Assembly (NCBI RefSeq): GCF_018070045.1
Contig: NZ_JAGPYK010000013.1
Coordinates: forward strand, 109,208-173,207
Source: Micromonospora sp. U21
GTDB taxonomy: Bacteria; Actinomycetota; Actinomycetes; Mycobacteriales; Micromonosporaceae
DNA length: 64,000 bases
Reading direction: 5' to 3'
Shown: one piece after another, positions 16,310 to 25,017 of the stretch
Layout of the letters: the number at the start of each line of letters is the position of its first letter
Position numbering within the stretch: the stretch's first letter is position 1
Made by a program: the position numbers and the translations under genes
The notes under the pieces: generated by a model
Databases searched by the model: none
Told to the model about the DNA's origin: nothing
Seen by the model: only the letters and a program-made list of their open reading frames with translations

Positions 16310-16690
16310 GTGACCGAGGTGACGGAGAGGTTCTTCGAATCACTGCCGGCGCGCGCCCCGGAGATCCTCGGTGGCCTGGCGGACGGGGCCCTTCAGATCG
16401 ACCTCACCACCGGCGACAGGACCGAGCACTGGCTGGTCCGGATGCGGCCGGGTTCGGTCCACGTCAGCCGGCACCGCGGGCCGGCCGACGCCATCTGGTA
16501 CAGCAGCATGGCCCTGTTCGACCGGCTGGTGACCGGCGAGGCCCAGGGGGTCGCGGCGGTGCTGCGCAACGAGAGCACGTTCAGCGGGAACGTGGTGCTC
16601 TTCCTGGCCTTCCGGCGGTTCTTCCCGGACCCGCCGGGCACCCGTGACCCGCGCGAGGTGGCCCGGGAAGAGGCCGGGCGGCAGGCGTGA
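16310..16690 (+). CDS. SCP2 sterol-binding domain-like protein
   Basis: 126 aa. Its pattern (RAPEILGGLADGALQIDL near the N-terminus, later RMRPGSVHVSR and DAIWYSSMALFDRLVTGEAQ) matches small actinobacterial SCP2-like lipid-binding proteins. GTG 16310 is 6 nt after TACGAT (16298-16303). The stop overlaps the debranching enzyme start (GTGA, 16687-16690), so the two are cotranslated. Confidence 0.7.
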   Translation: MTEVTERFFESLPARAPEILGGLADGALQIDLTTGDRTEHWLVRMRPGSVHVSRHRGPADAIWYSSMALFDRLVTGEAQGVAAVLRNESTFSGNVVLFLAFRRFFPDPPGTRDPREVAREEAGRQA

Positions 16691-18738
16691 AGGATCTGGT
16701 CAGCATCCTGGACGGCAACACCTTCCTGGTCAGCGACCGGACCGGAGACATCGAGCCGTCCTATGACTTCCCGACCGGGCTGTTCTCCTTCGACACCCGC
16801 TTCCTCTCCAACTGGGTGCTGACCCTGAACGGCGAGCGGCTGCACGCCCTCTCCATGGACGACGCCGAGTCGTACGGGACCCGGTTCTTCCTGGCCCCCG
16901 GTGAACCCACGCACTACCTGGACGCCAAGGCGTCGGTGATCCGCAACCGGGCGATCGTGGGCAGCTTCGAGGAACAGCTGACCGTGCTGAACCACGCCGG
17001 CGAGGAGGTCGAGTTCACCGTCCGGATCGAGATGGCGGCCGACTTCGCCGACCTGTTCGAGATCAAGAACGCCCGGCGGAAGCTCGGTCGGGCGACCGCC
17101 TCGACAGCCGACAACGAGCTGCGGCTGACGTACCGGCGGGAAGCGTTCCACCGCGAGACGGTGATCAGCTCGAGCGCGCCGGCAATGGTCGACGCCGCCG
17201 GGATGACCTTCCAGATCCGGGTACCGCGGAACAGCGAATGGAGCACCACCCTGCACGTGTCCACCATCGTCTACGGGGCGCAGGGGGAGGACATCCGCGC
17301 CACCCTGCCGTACGGCGGCAGCCGTAGCGCGGACGCCATCCGCGCCGAGCAGCAGGAGCTGATCGACCGCGCGCCGAAGCTCGGCTGCGACTGCGAGCCG
17401 TTGGCCGGGGCGTACCGGCGCAGCCTCAACGACCTGGCCGCGCTGCGATACGAGTCGATCGCCCTGGGCGTTCGGCTGCTCGCCGCCGGGCTGCCGTGGT
17501 TCATGACCCTGTTCGGCCGGGACAGCATCATCACCTCGTTGCAGGTGCTGCCGTTCCTGCCCGAGCTGATCCCGCCGACCATCATCATGCTGGCCGGCTT
17601 GCAGGGGCACCGGGTGGACGACTTCCGCGACGAGGAGCCGGGCAAGATCCTGCACGAGCTGCGATACGGGGAGACGGCCGGTTTCGAGGAGCAGCCACAC
17701 TCGCCGTACTACGGGTCGGCCGACTCGACGCCGCTGTTCATCATCCTGCTCGACGAGTACGAGCGCTGGACCGGCGACGCCCAGCTGATCCGACGGTTGG
17801 AGCCGCAGGTGCGCGCGGGGCTGGAGTGGATCGACACCTACGGCGACCTGCTCGGCACCGGCTACGTCTGGTATCAGACCCGCAATCCCGAGACCGGCCT
17901 GGGGAACCAGTGCTGGAAGGATTCCTGGGAGGCCATCTCGTACGCCGACGGCCGGATGCCCGGCTTCCCCCGGGCCACCTGCGAGTTGCAGGGCTACGCG
18001 TACGACGCGAAGATCCGGGCCGCCCGGATGGCCCGGATGTTCTGGGGAGACCCGGCCTACGCCGACCGGCTGGAGCGGGAGGCGGCCACCCTCAAGCAGC
18101 GGTTCAACCACGACTTCTGGATCGCCGACCGCGAGTACTACGCGCTCGCCCTGGACGCCGACGGCCGGCAGGTCGACGCGCTGTCGTCGAACATCGGGCA
18201 CCTGCTCTGGAGCGGCATCGTCGACGAGTCCCGGGCCGGCAAGGTGGTCGAGCACCTGCTCGGGCCGCGACTGTTCTCCGGCTGGGGGGTGCGGACCCTC
18301 GCCGAGGACCAGGGCCGGTACAACCCGATCGGCTACCACGTGGGCACGGTCTGGCCGTTCGACAACTCGATCATCGCCTGGGGGCTGTGGCGGTACGGCT
18401 TCCGGGACGAGGCCGGGCAGATCTGCGACGCGATGCTGGCCGCTTCCCGCTACTTCGGCGGGCGGCTGCCGGAGGCGTTCGCCGGCTACGCCCGTGACCT
18501 CACCGACTACCCGGTGGAGTACCCGACCGCGTGCATCCCGCAGGCCTGGTCGACCGGCACCCCGCTGCTGCTGCTGCGGGTGATGCTGGGGCTGGAGCCG
18601 CAGGGCGAGCACCTGATCATCGATCCGGCCGTGCCGCCGGGGATGGGCCGGATCGAGCTGCTGGACATTCCCGGCCGGTGGGGTCGGGTCGACGCGCTGG
18701 GCCGCAGTCGCGACCCGGAGGAGCCGCTGGGCGGCTGA
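16687..18738 (+). CDS. Amylo-alpha-1,6-glucosidase / glycogen debranching-type protein
   Basis: 683 aa. The N-terminal beta-rich domain (1-220, DGNTFLVSDRTGDI and FDTRFLSNWVLTLNG) is the family's substrate-binding module; an (alpha/alpha)6 glycosidase domain follows with GLPWFMTLFGRDSIIT and SYADGRMPGFPRATCELQGY. The family removes alpha-1,6 branches from storage glucans; actinobacterial members have also been proposed for other glucosides. The stop codon lies within a hairpin shared with the convergent gene. Confidence 0.85.
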   Translation: MKDLVSILDGNTFLVSDRTGDIEPSYDFPTGLFSFDTRFLSNWVLTLNGERLHALSMDDAESYGTRFFLAPGEPTHYLDAKASVIRNRAIVGSFEEQLTVLNHAGEEVEFTVRIEMAADFADLFEIKNARRKLGRATASTADNELRLTYRREAFHRETVISSSAPAMVDAAGMTFQIRVPRNSEWSTTLHVSTIVYGAQGEDIRATLPYGGSRSADAIRAEQQELIDRAPKLGCDCEPLAGAYRRSLNDLAALRYESIALGVRLLAAGLPWFMTLFGRDSIITSLQVLPFLPELIPPTIIMLAGLQGHRVDDFRDEEPGKILHELRYGETAGFEEQPHSPYYGSADSTPLFIILLDEYERWTGDAQLIRRLEPQVRAGLEWIDTYGDLLGTGYVWYQTRNPETGLGNQCWKDSWEAISYADGRMPGFPRATCELQGYAYDAKIRAARMARMFWGDPAYADRLEREAATLKQRFNHDFWIADREYYALALDADGRQVDALSSNIGHLLWSGIVDESRAGKVVEHLLGPRLFSGWGVRTLAEDQGRYNPIGYHVGTVWPFDNSIIAWGLWRYGFRDEAGQICDAMLAASRYFGGRLPEAFAGYARDLTDYPVEYPTACIPQAWSTGTPLLLLRVMLGLEPQGEHLIIDPAVPPGMGRIELLDIPGRWGRVDALGRSRDPEEPLGG

Positions 18739-18761
18739 CCGGCGGAACGCCGGGCTCAGCC
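18733..18761. terminator. Hairpin containing both convergent stop codons
   Basis: GGCTGA (18733-18738) and TCAGCC (18756-18761) pair outside an inner CCGGCG-GAA-CGCCGG stem (18739-18753). The TGA in the left arm ends the debranching enzyme; TCA in the right arm is the stop of the minus-strand gene. Confidence 0.6.
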
Positions 18762-19616
18762 CGGGCAGCCGACGGTGGCGGCGAGCCGGGCGGCGTCCGG
18801 GGTAAGTTCGGCCAGCACCGTGACCAGGCCGGCGCGGTACGCGTACACCGGGGGGTTGTCCAGCAGTGGGGCGCCGCCGGCCAGCGGGGTGAGCCCGCCC
18901 GCCGACCCGACCGTGCCGGAACCGGCGGTGGAGCGCGCGGTACGGGCCAGCACGCCGCCCGGGCACGGCGCGGTGACCAGATCCGGCGCTGCGTCGGCAG
19001 GCCGGCCGAGCGCTCGCAGCGCGGCCGTCAGGGCGGCGGCCTCCGGGCCGGCGTCGGTGGCCGGCGGCGGGGCGTAGCCGGAGCCGACCGGCCGGCAGCC
19101 GGTGTCGACGGTCAACCGGATCCGGCCGTCGCCGGTTGGCCGCCCCTCGACAGCGACGAACTCCCCGGCGTCGGCGCGCAGCTCCGGGCCGTCCAGCCCG
19201 GGCCCGACCCCGGCTCGCCAGCTTGCGGGAAGGCGATCGGCGATCCCGGACAGCACGGCCCGCTCGGTGCCGACGGCCGCGAGCACGCCGACCTCACGCC
19301 GCAGCGCGGCGCCGTCGGCGAACGGCGTGACCCGGCAGCCCGATTCGACCCGTGCCGGCCCCAGCTCCAGCAGCCCGGCCGCGCCGGACGCCCGGGCCAG
19401 CTCCCCGACCGCCCGGTCGACCACCGGACCGGCCTGATCGAGGGAGCGCTGCTCCCGCACGGTCGGTGGGTCGTCGCGGACCGACGTCCAGACGAGCGCG
19501 GTCAGCAGTACGGCCCAGACCACGGTCGCGACCAGCAGCCAGCGCCGCCGCCGGGCAGGCGCCGGGGCGGCGGGACCGGTCGACGGGGTCCACCCCGTCC
19601 GGACAGCTCCGCTCAC
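18756..19616 (-). CDS. Exported or membrane-anchored protein of unknown function
   Basis: 286 aa. A short cytoplasmic stretch ending ARRRRW is followed by one hydrophobic segment (about 26-45), then an extracellular Ala/Gly/Arg-rich region containing four Cys, two of which flank PVGSGYAPPP and PDLVTAPCPGG. No domain recognised. The type is common next to response-regulator genes in Micromonosporaceae only as far as I can recall, so no role is proposed. Confidence 0.75.
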   Translation of the reverse strand: MSGAVRTGWTPSTGPAAPAPARRRRWLLVATVVWAVLLTALVWTSVRDDPPTVREQRSLDQAGPVVDRAVGELARASGAAGLLELGPARVESGCRVTPFADGAALRREVGVLAAVGTERAVLSGIADRLPASWRAGVGPGLDGPELRADAGEFVAVEGRPTGDGRIRLTVDTGCRPVGSGYAPPPATDAGPEAAALTAALRALGRPADAAPDLVTAPCPGGVLARTARSTAGSGTVGSAGGLTPLAGGAPLLDNPPVYAYRAGLVTVLAELTPDAARLAATVGCPG

Positions 19617-19674
19617 CCGGCCATGGTGTCACGGGCGGCCCGGCGGCGATCGGCGGCGTCGGGCACGCCCGCGG

Positions 19675-20247
19675 TCAGGTGGACTGGGGCGGCGGATCGA
19701 TGCGGTAGCCGACCCCCCGAACGGTGTGCACCTGCGGCACGCCCGGCAGGCCGCGCAGCTTGCGCCGGAGTCGCTTGACCGCGGAGTGCAGGATCGCGGT
19801 GTCGCCCAGGTACGCGCCGCTCCAGACCGCGGCGAAGAGCTGCTCGTAGCTCCACACCACCAGTGGCGGGCCGATCAGCCGGGCGAGCAGCTCCCGCTCG
19901 GTGCGGGTGAGCGGGAGCGGCTCGCCGCACCAGGTGACCACGTGCCCGGCGGGGTCGACCACCAGCTCACCCCAGCTGACCGGCCCCTGCTGTTCCGCGG
20001 GTGGGGTGACCGGCGCGACGGTCGGGGCCTCATCCCGCGGTGGCGACGGGAACAACATCGCGCGCAGCTCGGTCAGGTCGGCGCAGCTCACCACCGGGCC
20101 GACCCCGTCGAGCTGGCGCACCACCCGCTCGCGCACCGAGACGTCCGCGCTCACGCAGACGACGATCGGGACCTCTCCACCGGACACACCGCCTCCACCC
20201 GCACCAACCGTATTGAGCGTGAATTCCACCCGACGATAGTGACGCAT
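19675..20247 (-). CDS. OmpR-type winged-helix regulator with degenerate receiver
   Basis: 190 aa. The C-terminal ~95 residues are a full OmpR/PhoB DNA-binding domain (LTRTERELLARLIG, VKRLRRKLRG, VHTVRGVGYRI). The N-terminal part (VPIVVCVSADVSVRERVVRQ) keeps one beta-alpha unit of a receiver but lacks the phospho-Asp strand, so phosphorylation control is unlikely. ATG 20247 gives MRHYRRVEF; the track upstream reads through the terminator of the neighbouring operon and is not credible. Confidence 0.8.
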   Translation of the reverse strand: MRHYRRVEFTLNTVGAGGGGVSGGEVPIVVCVSADVSVRERVVRQLDGVGPVVSCADLTELRAMLFPSPPRDEAPTVAPVTPPAEQQGPVSWGELVVDPAGHVVTWCGEPLPLTRTERELLARLIGPPLVVWSYEQLFAAVWSGAYLGDTAILHSAVKRLRRKLRGLPGVPQVHTVRGVGYRIDPPPQST

Positions 20248-20334
20248 GCCAATGGATTCCGGGGGCCGGCCCGGTTCACCCCCCTGCCGCCAACCGGAGC
20301 GGGATGCGGGCCTACCGAACCGTCGGGAGCGGCT

Positions 20335-20366
20335 GGGGCCGGTCACCCGCGAGGGTGACCGGCCCC
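20335..20366 (-). terminator. Terminator of the sulfurtransferase operon
   Basis: Perfect 14-bp stem GGGGCCGGTCACCC (20335-20348) / GGGTGACCGGCCCC (20353-20366) with a GCGA tetraloop, 22 bp after the DUF1416 stop. No T-run. Confidence 0.8.
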
Positions 20367-20388
20367 GGACCGATCGGAGGGTGGGCTG

Positions 20389-20709
20389 TCAGGCGACGGT
20401 GACGCTGACCTCGTTGATGCCCCGGCCGGCGGTGACGGCGGTGTCGCCGTTGCCGTGCCGGGAGAGCGCACGCAGCGTCCAGGCGCCCGGCGCGGCGAAG
20501 AACCGGAACTGGCCGGCCGCCGAGGTGACCACCTCGGCCGTGAACTCACCGGTCGAGTCGAGCAGCCGGACGTACGCGCCCGGCACGGCCTCGTCCGCCG
20601 CCGAGCGGACGACGCCGGTGATCACGGTTTCCTTCTCCAGGTCCAGGGTGGCCGGCAGCGGCGCGGCCTGATCGGGTGCGGCGCAACCCGCAGCGGTGGG
20701 AGCGGTCAT
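20389..20709 (-). CDS. DUF1416 protein (SseC-like)
   Basis: 106 aa, carboxypeptidase-regulatory-like beta-sandwich (TVITGVVRSAADEAVPGAYV, then GQFRFFAAPGAWTLRALS). In mycobacteria sseC sits beside the thiosulfate sulfurtransferase gene cysA, as it does here with a 5-nt gap. Its role in sulfur metabolism is inferred from that pairing. Confidence 0.88.
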   Translation of the reverse strand: MTAPTAAGCAAPDQAAPLPATLDLEKETVITGVVRSAADEAVPGAYVRLLDSTGEFTAEVVTSAAGQFRFFAAPGAWTLRALSRHGNGDTAVTAGRGINEVSVTVA

Positions 20710-20714
20710 GGGAA

Positions 20715-21563
20715 TCAGGCCTCCCCGGGCTCGTCGCCGAGCGCGACCGGCACGCCGACCAGCGAGCCGTACTCGGTCCAGGATCCGTCGTAGTTCTTGA
20801 CGTTGCGGTGACCGAGCAGCTCCTGGAGCACGAACCAGGTGTGCGAGGAGCGCTCACCGATGCGGCAGTAGGCGATGGTCTCCTTGCCGTCGTCGAGGCC
20901 GGCGTCGCCGTAGATCTTGCGGAGCTCGTCGTCGGACCGGAAGGTGCCGTCCTCGTTGGCCGCCTTGGACCACGGGACGCTGATCGCGGTGGGGATGTGA
21001 CCGGCACGCTGCGCCTGCTCCTGCGGCAGGTGGGCGGGGGCGAGCAGGCGACCGGCGAACTCGTCGGGGCTGCGCACGTCGACCAGGTTCTTGGTGCCGA
21101 TCGCGTCGACGACCTCGTCGCGGAAGGCCCGGATGGAGGTGTCCGGCTCCTGCGCGACGTACTGCGTCGCCGGGCGGCTCACCGTCTCGGTGACCAGCGG
21201 GCGGGCGTCCAGCTCCCACTTCTTGCGACCGCCGTCGAGCAGCTTGACGTCACGGTGGCCGTAGAGCTTGAAGTACCAGTAGGCGTACGCGGCGAACCAG
21301 TTGTTGTTGCCGCCGTACAGGATGACGGTGTCGTCGTTGCTGATGCCCCGCTCGGAGAGCAGCGCCTCGAACTGGGTCTTGTTGACGAAGTCCCGGCGGA
21401 CCTGGTCCTGCAGGTCGGTCTTCCAGTCGATCTTGATTGCACCGGCGATGTGGCCGGTGTCGTAGGCCGAGGTGTCCTCGTCGACCTCGACGAAGACGAC
21501 GCCCGGGGCGTCGAGGTTCTTCTCGGCCCACTCGGCCGAAACGAGTGCGGTGTCGCGACTCAT
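20715..21563 (-). CDS. Thiosulfate sulfurtransferase (two-domain rhodanese)
   Basis: 282 aa. Two rhodanese domains; the active Cys is at about 233 in YCRIGERSSH, the CRxGxR loop typical of thiosulfate:cyanide sulfurtransferases. ATG 21563 has AGGGAG 8 nt upstream and gives MSRDTALVS. The preceding 285 nt form an unusually long leader that holds a cysteine-rich leader ORF and two hairpins, so expression probably responds to cysteine supply. Cotranscribed with DUF1416. Confidence 0.92.
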   Translation of the reverse strand: MSRDTALVSAEWAEKNLDAPGVVFVEVDEDTSAYDTGHIAGAIKIDWKTDLQDQVRRDFVNKTQFEALLSERGISNDDTVILYGGNNNWFAAYAYWYFKLYGHRDVKLLDGGRKKWELDARPLVTETVSRPATQYVAQEPDTSIRAFRDEVVDAIGTKNLVDVRSPDEFAGRLLAPAHLPQEQAQRAGHIPTAISVPWSKAANEDGTFRSDDELRKIYGDAGLDDGKETIAYCRIGERSSHTWFVLQELLGHRNVKNYDGSWTEYGSLVGVPVALGDEPGEA

Positions 21564-21736
21564 CGAATCACTCCCTGGTGAGGATGGTTGGTGAGCCAAC
21601 GCGCGAGATCGATGGATGTATCTGTCGCACCACGCGCGGGACCCAGCGGAAGGACGGGATCACGGGTTCGTGCGACGGCGCCGCTGCCGGGCTTTCGGTG
21701 GGATCACCGGAGGGTGCGAGGACCCTGCGTGCCGGT

Positions 21737-21784
21737 GGCCGCCGTCAGGCGGCCGGAAACAGCCCCGCCGTCAGATGACGGGGC
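21737..21784 (-). promoter_or_regulatory. Putative attenuator hairpins downstream of the leader ORF
   Basis: Two competing stems follow or overlap the leader stop. One is GGCCGCC-loop-GGCGGCC (21737-21754); the other pairs GCCCC (21762-21766) with GGGGC (21780-21784) around the leader stop codon. The octamer GCCGTCAG is present in both (21741-21748 and 21767-21774), which allows alternative pairing. There is no clear T-run, so termination may need Rho. Confidence 0.5.
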
Positions 21785-21848
21785 GACACAGGCAGGTGGC
21801 CACGCGGCACAGGTCGACCGCGCGCCGTTTGGTGAGGTGGGTCCCCAT
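21771..21848 (-). CDS. Cysteine-rich leader peptide (25 aa)
   Basis: It reads MGTHLTKRRAVDLC, then RVATCLCRPVI, with Cys at positions 14, 19 and 21. Actinobacterial sulfur genes are often preceded by such putative leader peptides, and in mycobacteria Cys-rich leaderless ORFs act as cysteine-responsive attenuators (published knowledge). Here a TAGGCT box (21857-21862) lies 8 nt before ATG, so it should be leaderless too. It precedes the sulfurtransferase gene by 207 nt with hairpins in between. Confidence 0.8.
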   Translation of the reverse strand: MGTHLTKRRAVDLCRVATCLCRPVI

Positions 21849-21954
21849 GGCCAGGGAGCCTACCAGCCAGTGACCGGGCTGCCACCAGGCCGACCAGCAT
21901 CCGGGAATCGCGCGTGCGGCCTCCAGGGCTGGCATCCGACCGCCGGCGGCCTGC

Positions 21955-22743
21955 TCAACCCGCGGAGTTGATCGGCACGTTCTTCGCGTCGGCGGTGACC
22001 GCCAGCCCCTCCGGCAGCGGCCGGACCTCCCGGACGGCGAGCTGGAACGGCAGGTCGGGCAGCGGCACGTCGACGGAGATGCCCTTGGCGTAGTTGTTCA
22101 GCAGAGCGCGGGCCAGCGGCAGGTTCGGCAGGCCCGCAGCGTCCAGATCGTTGAAACGCAGGGCGACGGCGCCGCTCTCGGCGACGGTGACGTCCGCGGT
22201 GCCGCTGACGGTGAGCTTCTGGCCGAGGATGTCGACCGGGGCGGTGACGGCGAGCTTGCCGCCCTGCTCGCCGAGGGTGAGCCCGGGCCGGTCCAGCAAC
22301 GCGGCGAGACTGTCGTAGCTGATCGTGCCGGTGCCGTTGACGGTGTCCGCCACGACGTCGCCCTGGCCGGTACGCAGGGTGTCCAGCGACGCCCGCACGT
22401 TACGGGCGTCCACATCCAACACCGGCAGCCGCACGGCGTCGCCCTCCACCGAGGCCTGCACGTCCCGCAGCTTGATGGAGATCCGCTGGTAGCGGCCGTC
22501 GATCACCTGGGTGAGGAACGGAGTGCCACCGACCTGGACGTCGGGCTCGGCGGACTGCGCGCCCTGCTTGGTGACCTCCTGGCGGACCCGGTCGGCGATG
22601 GCCCGCTCGGCCACCCCGACCGCCACCCGGTCGGCGACCACCAGCAGCCCTGCCACCACCAGGAGCAGAACGACCAGGCCGATGAGCAGCTTGCGACCGC
22701 GCCGTCGGGGGCGGGCCTCGTCCGCCGGATACTCCTGGGCCAC
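21955..22743 (-). CDS. DUF2993 (LmeA-like) membrane-anchored protein
   Basis: 262 aa. A basic cytoplasmic start (RPRRRGRK) precedes one membrane segment (about 18-40); the rest is an extracytoplasmic beta-rich DUF2993 domain. The mycobacterial LmeA binds phospholipids and affects mannan elongation; the M. tuberculosis gene at the equivalent position is Rv0817c. Here it stands upstream of the leader-sulfurtransferase unit in the same direction, separated by 106 bp. Confidence 0.85.
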   Translation of the reverse strand: MAQEYPADEARPRRRGRKLLIGLVVLLLVVAGLLVVADRVAVGVAERAIADRVRQEVTKQGAQSAEPDVQVGGTPFLTQVIDGRYQRISIKLRDVQASVEGDAVRLPVLDVDARNVRASLDTLRTGQGDVVADTVNGTGTISYDSLAALLDRPGLTLGEQGGKLAVTAPVDILGQKLTVSGTADVTVAESGAVALRFNDLDAAGLPNLPLARALLNNYAKGISVDVPLPDLPFQLAVREVRPLPEGLAVTADAKNVPINSAG

Positions 22744-22847
22744 GCCGCCTCCTGTCTCCGCCCGCCGCGGTGCGGCGGGTCGTCCATACCGGCGCCGCAG
22801 GGCGGCGCACCCGTAGGTACCCGACCGGCTCCAGGCTCAACCGTTGC

Positions 22848-23903
22848 TCAGAGGAACAGCATGCACATGGCGTACGCGGCCGGCGCGGCCAGGGCGAAGC
22901 CGCCGAGTGGACCCTGCATGTGCCGGGCGACCCACATGGTGGGTGGTTCGCCGGCCATCAGCCGGCCCGCCTCGGCGTACCCGACGGCGAGGTCGGAGAG
23001 CACGGCGGTGACCGCCGCGACCAGGCCGATCACCGCGGCCCGTGTGGGCGTGAAGGGGGCCACCAGGTAGCTGCCGAGGACCGCGCTGATCAGCGTGCCG
23101 ACCATCGCGCCGACGACCACGCCGGCGGCGCCCCGCGGAACCTGCGGGGCCAGCCGGGGCCAGGGCAGCACCGCGTCGGTGAGCCGGGCGACGGTCAGCG
23201 CGACTCCGCTCGCGGTGAGGCAGACCGTGATCGCCTGGGTGCCGGCCGGGATCCGGCTGAGCACGATCAGGGTGCCGAGGGCCACGACTCCGACCACGAT
23301 GAGCAGCGTGGCGCCGAGCGAGTCGGTGACCCGGACCCGGTCGACCCGACGGACCAGCTGACCGAGCACCGCGGCGAGGAAACCGCCGGCTGCCAGGTAG
23401 CCCAGCGGCGCCAGGCCGGCGATGTCGGTCTGCACCGCGGCGATGTCGGCGACCGCGGCGACCGCGGCGCTGATCCCGGCGACCAGCAGCAGCGCGGGTG
23501 GTCGCATGGCCATCGTCCAGGCGAGCACGAACAGCAGCTGGACGCCGAAGATGATGAAGGCGAACGGCAGCCGGTGACCGGGGCCCGAGGTCTGCGCCCC
23601 CAGCACCAGGCCGACACCGAGCAGTGCCGCGAAGCCGGCGATCGTCAGCGCCAGCGGGCGGCGCACCTCGACCGCGGGTACGACCTCCTCCTCCGGCTCG
23701 TCGATCTCGTCCTCGGAGCGGCGGGCCGGCTCCCCGGCTCGGCGGGCACGGCGAGGCCCACCCCGTTCACGGCGTTCGCCGTCGGTGACGGGTGGCCCGG
23801 TGCGCGGCGCGGGCGGGTGGCCACGGGTCGGGGCGGCCGGGCCCGTGCGGGCCCCGTCGGGCCACGATTCGCGGCCGGCGTCGGGCGAGGTGGAGGGAAA
23901 CAC
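22848..23903 (-). CDS. Polytopic membrane protein of unknown function
   Basis: 351 aa. A disordered, Arg/Pro/Glu-rich cytoplasmic head of about 80 residues is followed by roughly nine membrane helices with many small residues. Near the C-terminus are GYAEAGRLMAGEPPTMWVA and HMQGPLGGFALAAPAAYAM. I do not recognise the family beyond a recurrent actinobacterial gene near glnR. No TANNNT box stands 6-8 nt before the ATG. Confidence 0.8.
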   Translation of the reverse strand: MFPSTSPDAGRESWPDGARTGPAAPTRGHPPAPRTGPPVTDGERRERGGPRRARRAGEPARRSEDEIDEPEEEVVPAVEVRRPLALTIAGFAALLGVGLVLGAQTSGPGHRLPFAFIIFGVQLLFVLAWTMAMRPPALLLVAGISAAVAAVADIAAVQTDIAGLAPLGYLAAGGFLAAVLGQLVRRVDRVRVTDSLGATLLIVVGVVALGTLIVLSRIPAGTQAITVCLTASGVALTVARLTDAVLPWPRLAPQVPRGAAGVVVGAMVGTLISAVLGSYLVAPFTPTRAAVIGLVAAVTAVLSDLAVGYAEAGRLMAGEPPTMWVARHMQGPLGGFALAAPAAYAMCMLFL

Positions 23904-24149
23904 GCCCCGATCGTGCCAGACCGACCGCCCAACGCGGTGGTTACGGGTTTCAGCAGCGTTAAAACCTGCGCCACGATCAGGGGCAAGGTGGACAAACGGG
24001 AAATGACCTGACGGCGCAACCGAGGCGATCGGTTACGCTCAACCCGCTACCCGCCCGTCAGCGACGCCGGGACCACGCAAATTCTCAGCGCACTTTCCGT
24101 AAGTGTGTCTGGTCGCGTGCGGCCACGCGCCGCCGGGACGGAGGTGATC

Positions 24150-24863
24150 GTGGAGATCCTGCTGCTGGTGACCGCACGCGCAGGGGAACCGTCCGCTGTG
24201 CTGCCGGCACTCGACCTGCTGCCGCACTCGGTCCGCACCGCGCCGCGCGACGTCCGCACCCTGGTCGCCGGCCCCAGCCCGGACGCGGTGATGGTGGACG
24301 CACGGTCGGAGCTGAGCGAGGCCCGCGCGACCTGTCGAATGCTGCACGCCACCGGGCTCGGGGTGCCGCTGGTCGCGGTGGTGACCGAGGCCGGTCTGAT
24401 CGCGTTGAACGCCGACTGGGGGGTCGACGACGTCATCCTCGCGTCGGCCGGCCCCGCCGAGGTGGAGGCGCGGCTGCGGCTCGCGGTGGGCCGGCTGAGC
24501 AACGCGACCGCCGGCGCCGGCGGCTCGATCCGGGCGGGCGAGCTGACCATCGACCCGGACACCTACGCCGCGAAGCTGAAGGGGCGCCCGCTCGACCTCA
24601 CCTACAAGGAGTTCGAGCTGCTGAAGTTCCTGGCGCAGCACCCGGGCCGGGTGTTCACCCGGGACCAGCTGCTGCGCGAGGTGTGGGGGTACGACTACTT
24701 CGGCGGCACCCGGACGGTGGACGTGCACGTCCGGCGGCTGCGCGCCAAGCTCGGCTCGGAGTACGAGTCGATGATCGGCACCGTCCGCCAGGTGGGTTAC
24801 AAGTTCGTCGTTCCGCCGTCGCGGTCGCTGCCCGAGGCGGAGCACGCGCCGCTGCCCGTCTGA
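24150..24863 (+). CDS. glnR: Nitrogen regulator GlnR
   Basis: 237 aa OmpR-like orphan regulator. Atypical receiver (LLPHSVRTAP, VMVDARSEL with Asp at about 50, TADWG-like NADWGVDDVILASAGPAEVEARLRLA) and a winged helix with LTYKEFELLKFLAQHPGRVF and WGYDYFGGTRTVDVHVRRLR. This closely resembles Streptomyces GlnR, master regulator of ammonium assimilation. GTG 24150 follows GGAGG at 24140-24144. No kinase is adjacent. A TACGCT box at 24033-24038 suggests a leader of about 100 nt. Confidence 0.93.
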   Translation: MEILLLVTARAGEPSAVLPALDLLPHSVRTAPRDVRTLVAGPSPDAVMVDARSELSEARATCRMLHATGLGVPLVAVVTEAGLIALNADWGVDDVILASAGPAEVEARLRLAVGRLSNATAGAGGSIRAGELTIDPDTYAAKLKGRPLDLTYKEFELLKFLAQHPGRVFTRDQLLREVWGYDYFGGTRTVDVHVRRLRAKLGSEYESMIGTVRQVGYKFVVPPSRSLPEAEHAPLPV

Positions 24864-25017
24864 CCTCAGGCCACTCGGGGCCGATTCCCCATATGCCCTT
24901 TTTGCGCAGCTCGTCGGTTCTATTCTGACTGCCGGGTTTGTCGGAGAAAGGGGTGACGGTGCGCGCAGTGACCACGGGGGCGACGGGCCGGCGTGACCGG
25001 TCGGCCGGGCGGAAGCC

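Noticed and set aside
16393..18966. 857-codon open frame antisense to the debranching enzyme
   Set aside because: Mirror of a real gene in high-GC DNA; composition is Arg/Gly/Pro/His-rich, no domain, no start signal.
23904..24149. GlnR-binding box in the glnR promoter
   Set aside because: GTTAC and GTTAAAAC occur, but not with the spacing of the GlnR a/b-site pattern.
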